Source: Candidatus Nanopelagicaceae bacterium (GTDB lineage Bacteria > Actinomycetota > Actinomycetes > Nanopelagicales > Nanopelagicaceae). From it: 7,383 bases of DNA. The notes under the pieces were generated by a model that made no database searches, was not told where the DNA came from, and saw nothing but the letters and a program-made list of their open reading frames with translations. Of this stretch, positions 6,118-7,383 are shown piece by piece; positions within the stretch are counted from its first letter, which is position 1, and every line of letters starts with the position of its first letter. The position numbers were made by a program, and so were the translations under genes. The stretch is taken from positions 1-7,383 of the forward strand of contig CANLHC010000038.1 in the NCBI GenBank assembly GCA_947490625.1, read 5' to 3'.

Positions 6118-6321
6118 ATGCCTACATACCAATACGCCTGTACCGCCTGTGATCACGCCTTTGAAGCGGTGCAATCATTCTCAGAAGATGCTCTGACCAT
6201 TTGCCCTGAATGCAAAGGTGAGATTAGAAAAGTTTATTCCAGTGTCGGAGTGGTCTTTAAAGGTTCTGGCTTTTATAAAACGGATTCAGCAAAGCCCGCT
6301 CCATCAACAAGCACTGAGTAA
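6118..6321 (+). CDS. FmdB/Ruc-family zinc-ribbon protein
   Basis: This 67-residue protein has two zinc knuckles, CTAC (Cys8, Cys11) and CPEC (Cys29, Cys32), in the FmdB-family framework MPTYQYACTACDHAFEAVQS. The conserved VGVVFKGSGFYKTDS follows, then a short polar tail ending PSTSTE. The M. tuberculosis relative Rv0991c (Ruc) is a zinc-binding, redox-regulated chaperone with an unstructured C-terminus, and a similar stress-protective role is plausible here. The tail after the zinc ribbon is short, about 11 residues past FYKTDS. I chose ATG 6118 rather than GTG 6112 because family members begin MPTY and AAAGGAA stands at suitable distance from it. It is divergent from the copC operon. In mycobacteria it directly follows the 5-FCL gene on the same strand; here the two are still co-oriented but separated by three reversed genes. 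Confidence 0.9.
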   Translation: MPTYQYACTACDHAFEAVQSFSEDALTICPECKGEIRKVYSSVGVVFKGSGFYKTDSAKPAPSTSTE

Positions 6322-6332
6322 GAGTTAACTCC

Positions 6333-6446
6333 TCAGTTATCGTGATGTGGCGGCTTATCCGCTTTGATATCTTCGTCACGTTTTACATCAACGTCCTCAC
6401 GAGGATCTCGTTCATCCTCGGTCGTTGCGGGAAATAAGTCACTCAT
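6333..6446 (-). CDS. Possible 37-residue acidic micro-protein, not recognised
   Basis: A minus-strand frame runs from ATG (6446-6444) to TGA (6335-6333). It begins MSDLFPATTEDERDPRED and continues with alternating acidic and basic residues, ending KPPHHDN. It is strongly charged, lacks any hydrophobic segment and is probably disordered. It fills most of the 152-bp gap between the FmdB/Ruc gene and the MMPL gene. No Shine-Dalgarno sequence precedes it, but a -10-like TATGGC lies 6 bases before the ATG, which would suit leaderless translation. I do not know the family. A frame of this length can occur by chance, and only conservation in relatives would settle it. Confidence 0.35.
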   Translation of the reverse strand: MSDLFPATTEDERDPREDVDVKRDEDIKADKPPHHDN

Positions 6447-6473
6447 AGTAAAGCCATAGTACATACTTAACCC
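6447..6473. promoter_or_regulatory. Divergent promoter candidate between the micro-ORF and the MMPL gene
   Basis: On the plus strand CATACT (6462-6467) lies exactly 6 bases before the MMPL ATG at 6474, the distance expected if transcription starts at the A of the start codon. On the minus strand TATGGC (6458-6453) lies 6 bases before the micro-ORF ATG, and TACTAT (6461-6456) is an alternative. Neither gene has a Shine-Dalgarno sequence. No -35 element was recognised, so this remains tentative. Confidence 0.35.
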
Positions 6474-7383
6474 ATGTTTATGCGACTTGGGTCATTTATT
6501 GTCCGCCGCCGCAAGAGTGTTTTGATTACCTACATCATTTCTATTCTTATTGCAGGTGCGATCGGATCACTTTCATTTAGCCGCCTCGATTCTGGCGGAT
6601 ATTCAGATCTGAATTCGGAATCTGCCAAGGCCGCTGGTTACATCACCGATACCTTTAAAGTTCAAGACCCGGTTGCCATTCTTGTCGTCGATGCGGGTTC
6701 ACGTTCTGTCGATGACCCTACTGTGATGGGTGAAGCTGCTTCTTTGGAGAAAGAAGTTGCTGCCACAAAAGGAATTAGTCGAACACTTTCTTATTGGTCA
6801 ACTGGCGGCGCACCTAACCTGGCGTCATCTGATCGCAAGGCAGCCTTTCTCTTTATCTATGCCGATATCGAAAATTTTGATTTCGAAGGATATGGGGCTG
6901 TAGGCAAAACTATCTCTGAAAACTTCGATGGTAAGTACAAATCACTCGAGGTCTATGCCGGAGGTGGAGCAGTCGTTACAAATGCGATTAACTCCAAGAT
7001 TAAGACCGACCTTTTATTAGCTGAAGGAATTGCAATCCCATTGACCTTTATCTTGCTCGCCTTTGTATTTGGCGCGCTCGTTGCATCGGCTATGCCACTC
7101 GTTGTTGGCGTTGGCGCAATTCTTGGCTCGTTCTTCCTCACATATCTACTCACGCAAGTTACTGATGTGAGCGTTTTCGCCCTCAATCTCATTACAGGGT
7201 TAGGCTTAGGACTCGGTATCGATTACGCGCTTCTGATCGTTAATCGCTTCCGAGAAGAAATGCATAATGGAAAGAGCGTTGAAGAGAGCGCAATCATCAC
7301 TGTAGGTACAGCGGGTAAGACTGTCTTCTACTCGGGTTTAACGGTGATGGTCACACTCAGCGCGCTCTTGCTCTTTCCGCTGA
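6474..7383 (+). CDS. MMPL-family (RND superfamily) membrane transporter, N-terminal part
   Basis: The frame opens at ATG 6474 (a second ATG at 6480 is equally possible) and stays open for 303 codons to the window edge; full MMPL proteins are usually 700 residues or more. After a basic N-terminus (RRRK, 11-14) comes helix 1 (about 15-36). An extracytoplasmic porter domain follows (about 40-180, ending YAGGGAVVTNAINSKIKTD). Then come a run of helices (about 183-256) and a further hydrophobic stretch (about 287-303). The hallmark is TGLGLGLGIDYALLIVNRFR (241-260), in which Asp250-Tyr251 match the proton-relay Asp-Tyr pair of MmpL3. GKTVFYSGLTV (281-291) is the next family motif. Such proteins use the proton gradient to export lipids or hydrophobic molecules; the substrate here cannot be told. 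It has no Shine-Dalgarno sequence and may be leaderless. It starts 152 bp after the FmdB/Ruc gene, and nothing links their functions. Confidence 0.92.
   Translation, partial: MFMRLGSFIVRRRKSVLITYIISILIAGAIGSLSFSRLDSGGYSDLNSESAKAAGYITDTFKVQDPVAILVVDAGSRSVDDPTVMGEAASLEKEVAATKGISRTLSYWSTGGAPNLASSDRKAAFLFIYADIENFDFEGYGAVGKTISENFDGKYKSLEVYAGGGAVVTNAINSKIKTDLLLAEGIAIPLTFILLAFVFGALVASAMPLVVGVGAILGSFFLTYLLTQVTDVSVFALNLITGLGLGLGIDYALLIVNRFREEMHNGKSVEESAIITVGTAGKTVFYSGLTVMVTLSALLLFPL

Noticed and set aside
6322..6331. Palindrome GAGTTAACTC after the FmdB/Ruc gene as a terminator
   Set aside because: A 10-bp palindrome with no loop and no following T-run cannot form a usual intrinsic terminator.
6953..7192. 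Minus-strand frame inside the MMPL gene
   Set aside because: The plus-strand MMPL frame carries the Asp-Tyr motif helix here, so the opposite frame is a shadow.

Overview
The window looks like a moderately AT-rich member of the Actinobacteria (Actinomycetota). GC content by eye is in the mid-40s percent, too low for Streptomyces or Mycobacterium, but the gene content and order are actinobacterial: a MoeA/gephyrin-like gene, rimJ and a small membrane-protein gene, with a 5-formyltetrahydrofolate cyclo-ligase gene on the opposite strand, as around Rv0992c-Rv0996 of Mycobacterium tuberculosis. The genes are tightly packed. This suits a streamlined freshwater actinobacterium of the acI type (Nanopelagicales), but that placement is inference. 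No rRNA, tRNA, CRISPR array, insertion sequence or prophage gene is visible.

Left block (1-1908, minus strand): a MoeA/Glp-type protein, then rimJ 5 bp downstream, then a small membrane protein cut by the window edge. In corynebacteria the equivalent gephyrin-like protein (Glp) and its membrane receptor (GlpR) link FtsZ and Wag31 in division and polar growth. The copy here has lost the whole MoeA domain II, so it is very unlikely to insert molybdenum and is best read as a scaffold of the Glp kind.

Middle: a folate-salvage enzyme (5-FCL, plus strand) is divergent from glp. It meets, tail to tail with overlapping stop codons, a tight minus-strand operon of copC-like, CopD-CtaG fusion and acyl-CoA dehydrogenase genes (6005-2506). 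CopD-CtaG should serve copper delivery to cytochrome oxidase. The CopC-like partner has no histidine or cysteine in its mature chain, so it cannot bind copper as classical CopC does. The dehydrogenase is FadE25-like, with its signatures and catalytic Glu intact.

Right: a small FmdB/Ruc-type zinc-ribbon protein (plus), a possible 37-residue acidic micro-ORF (minus), and the 5' part of an MMPL-family (RND superfamily) transporter (plus) running off the window. In mycobacteria 5-FCL and Ruc are neighbours on one strand; here they keep that orientation but are separated by the three-gene reversed cassette. No wholly new system is evident. The most notable points are the domain-excised Glp, the ligand-less CopC, and paired divergent -10-like elements at two gene boundaries.
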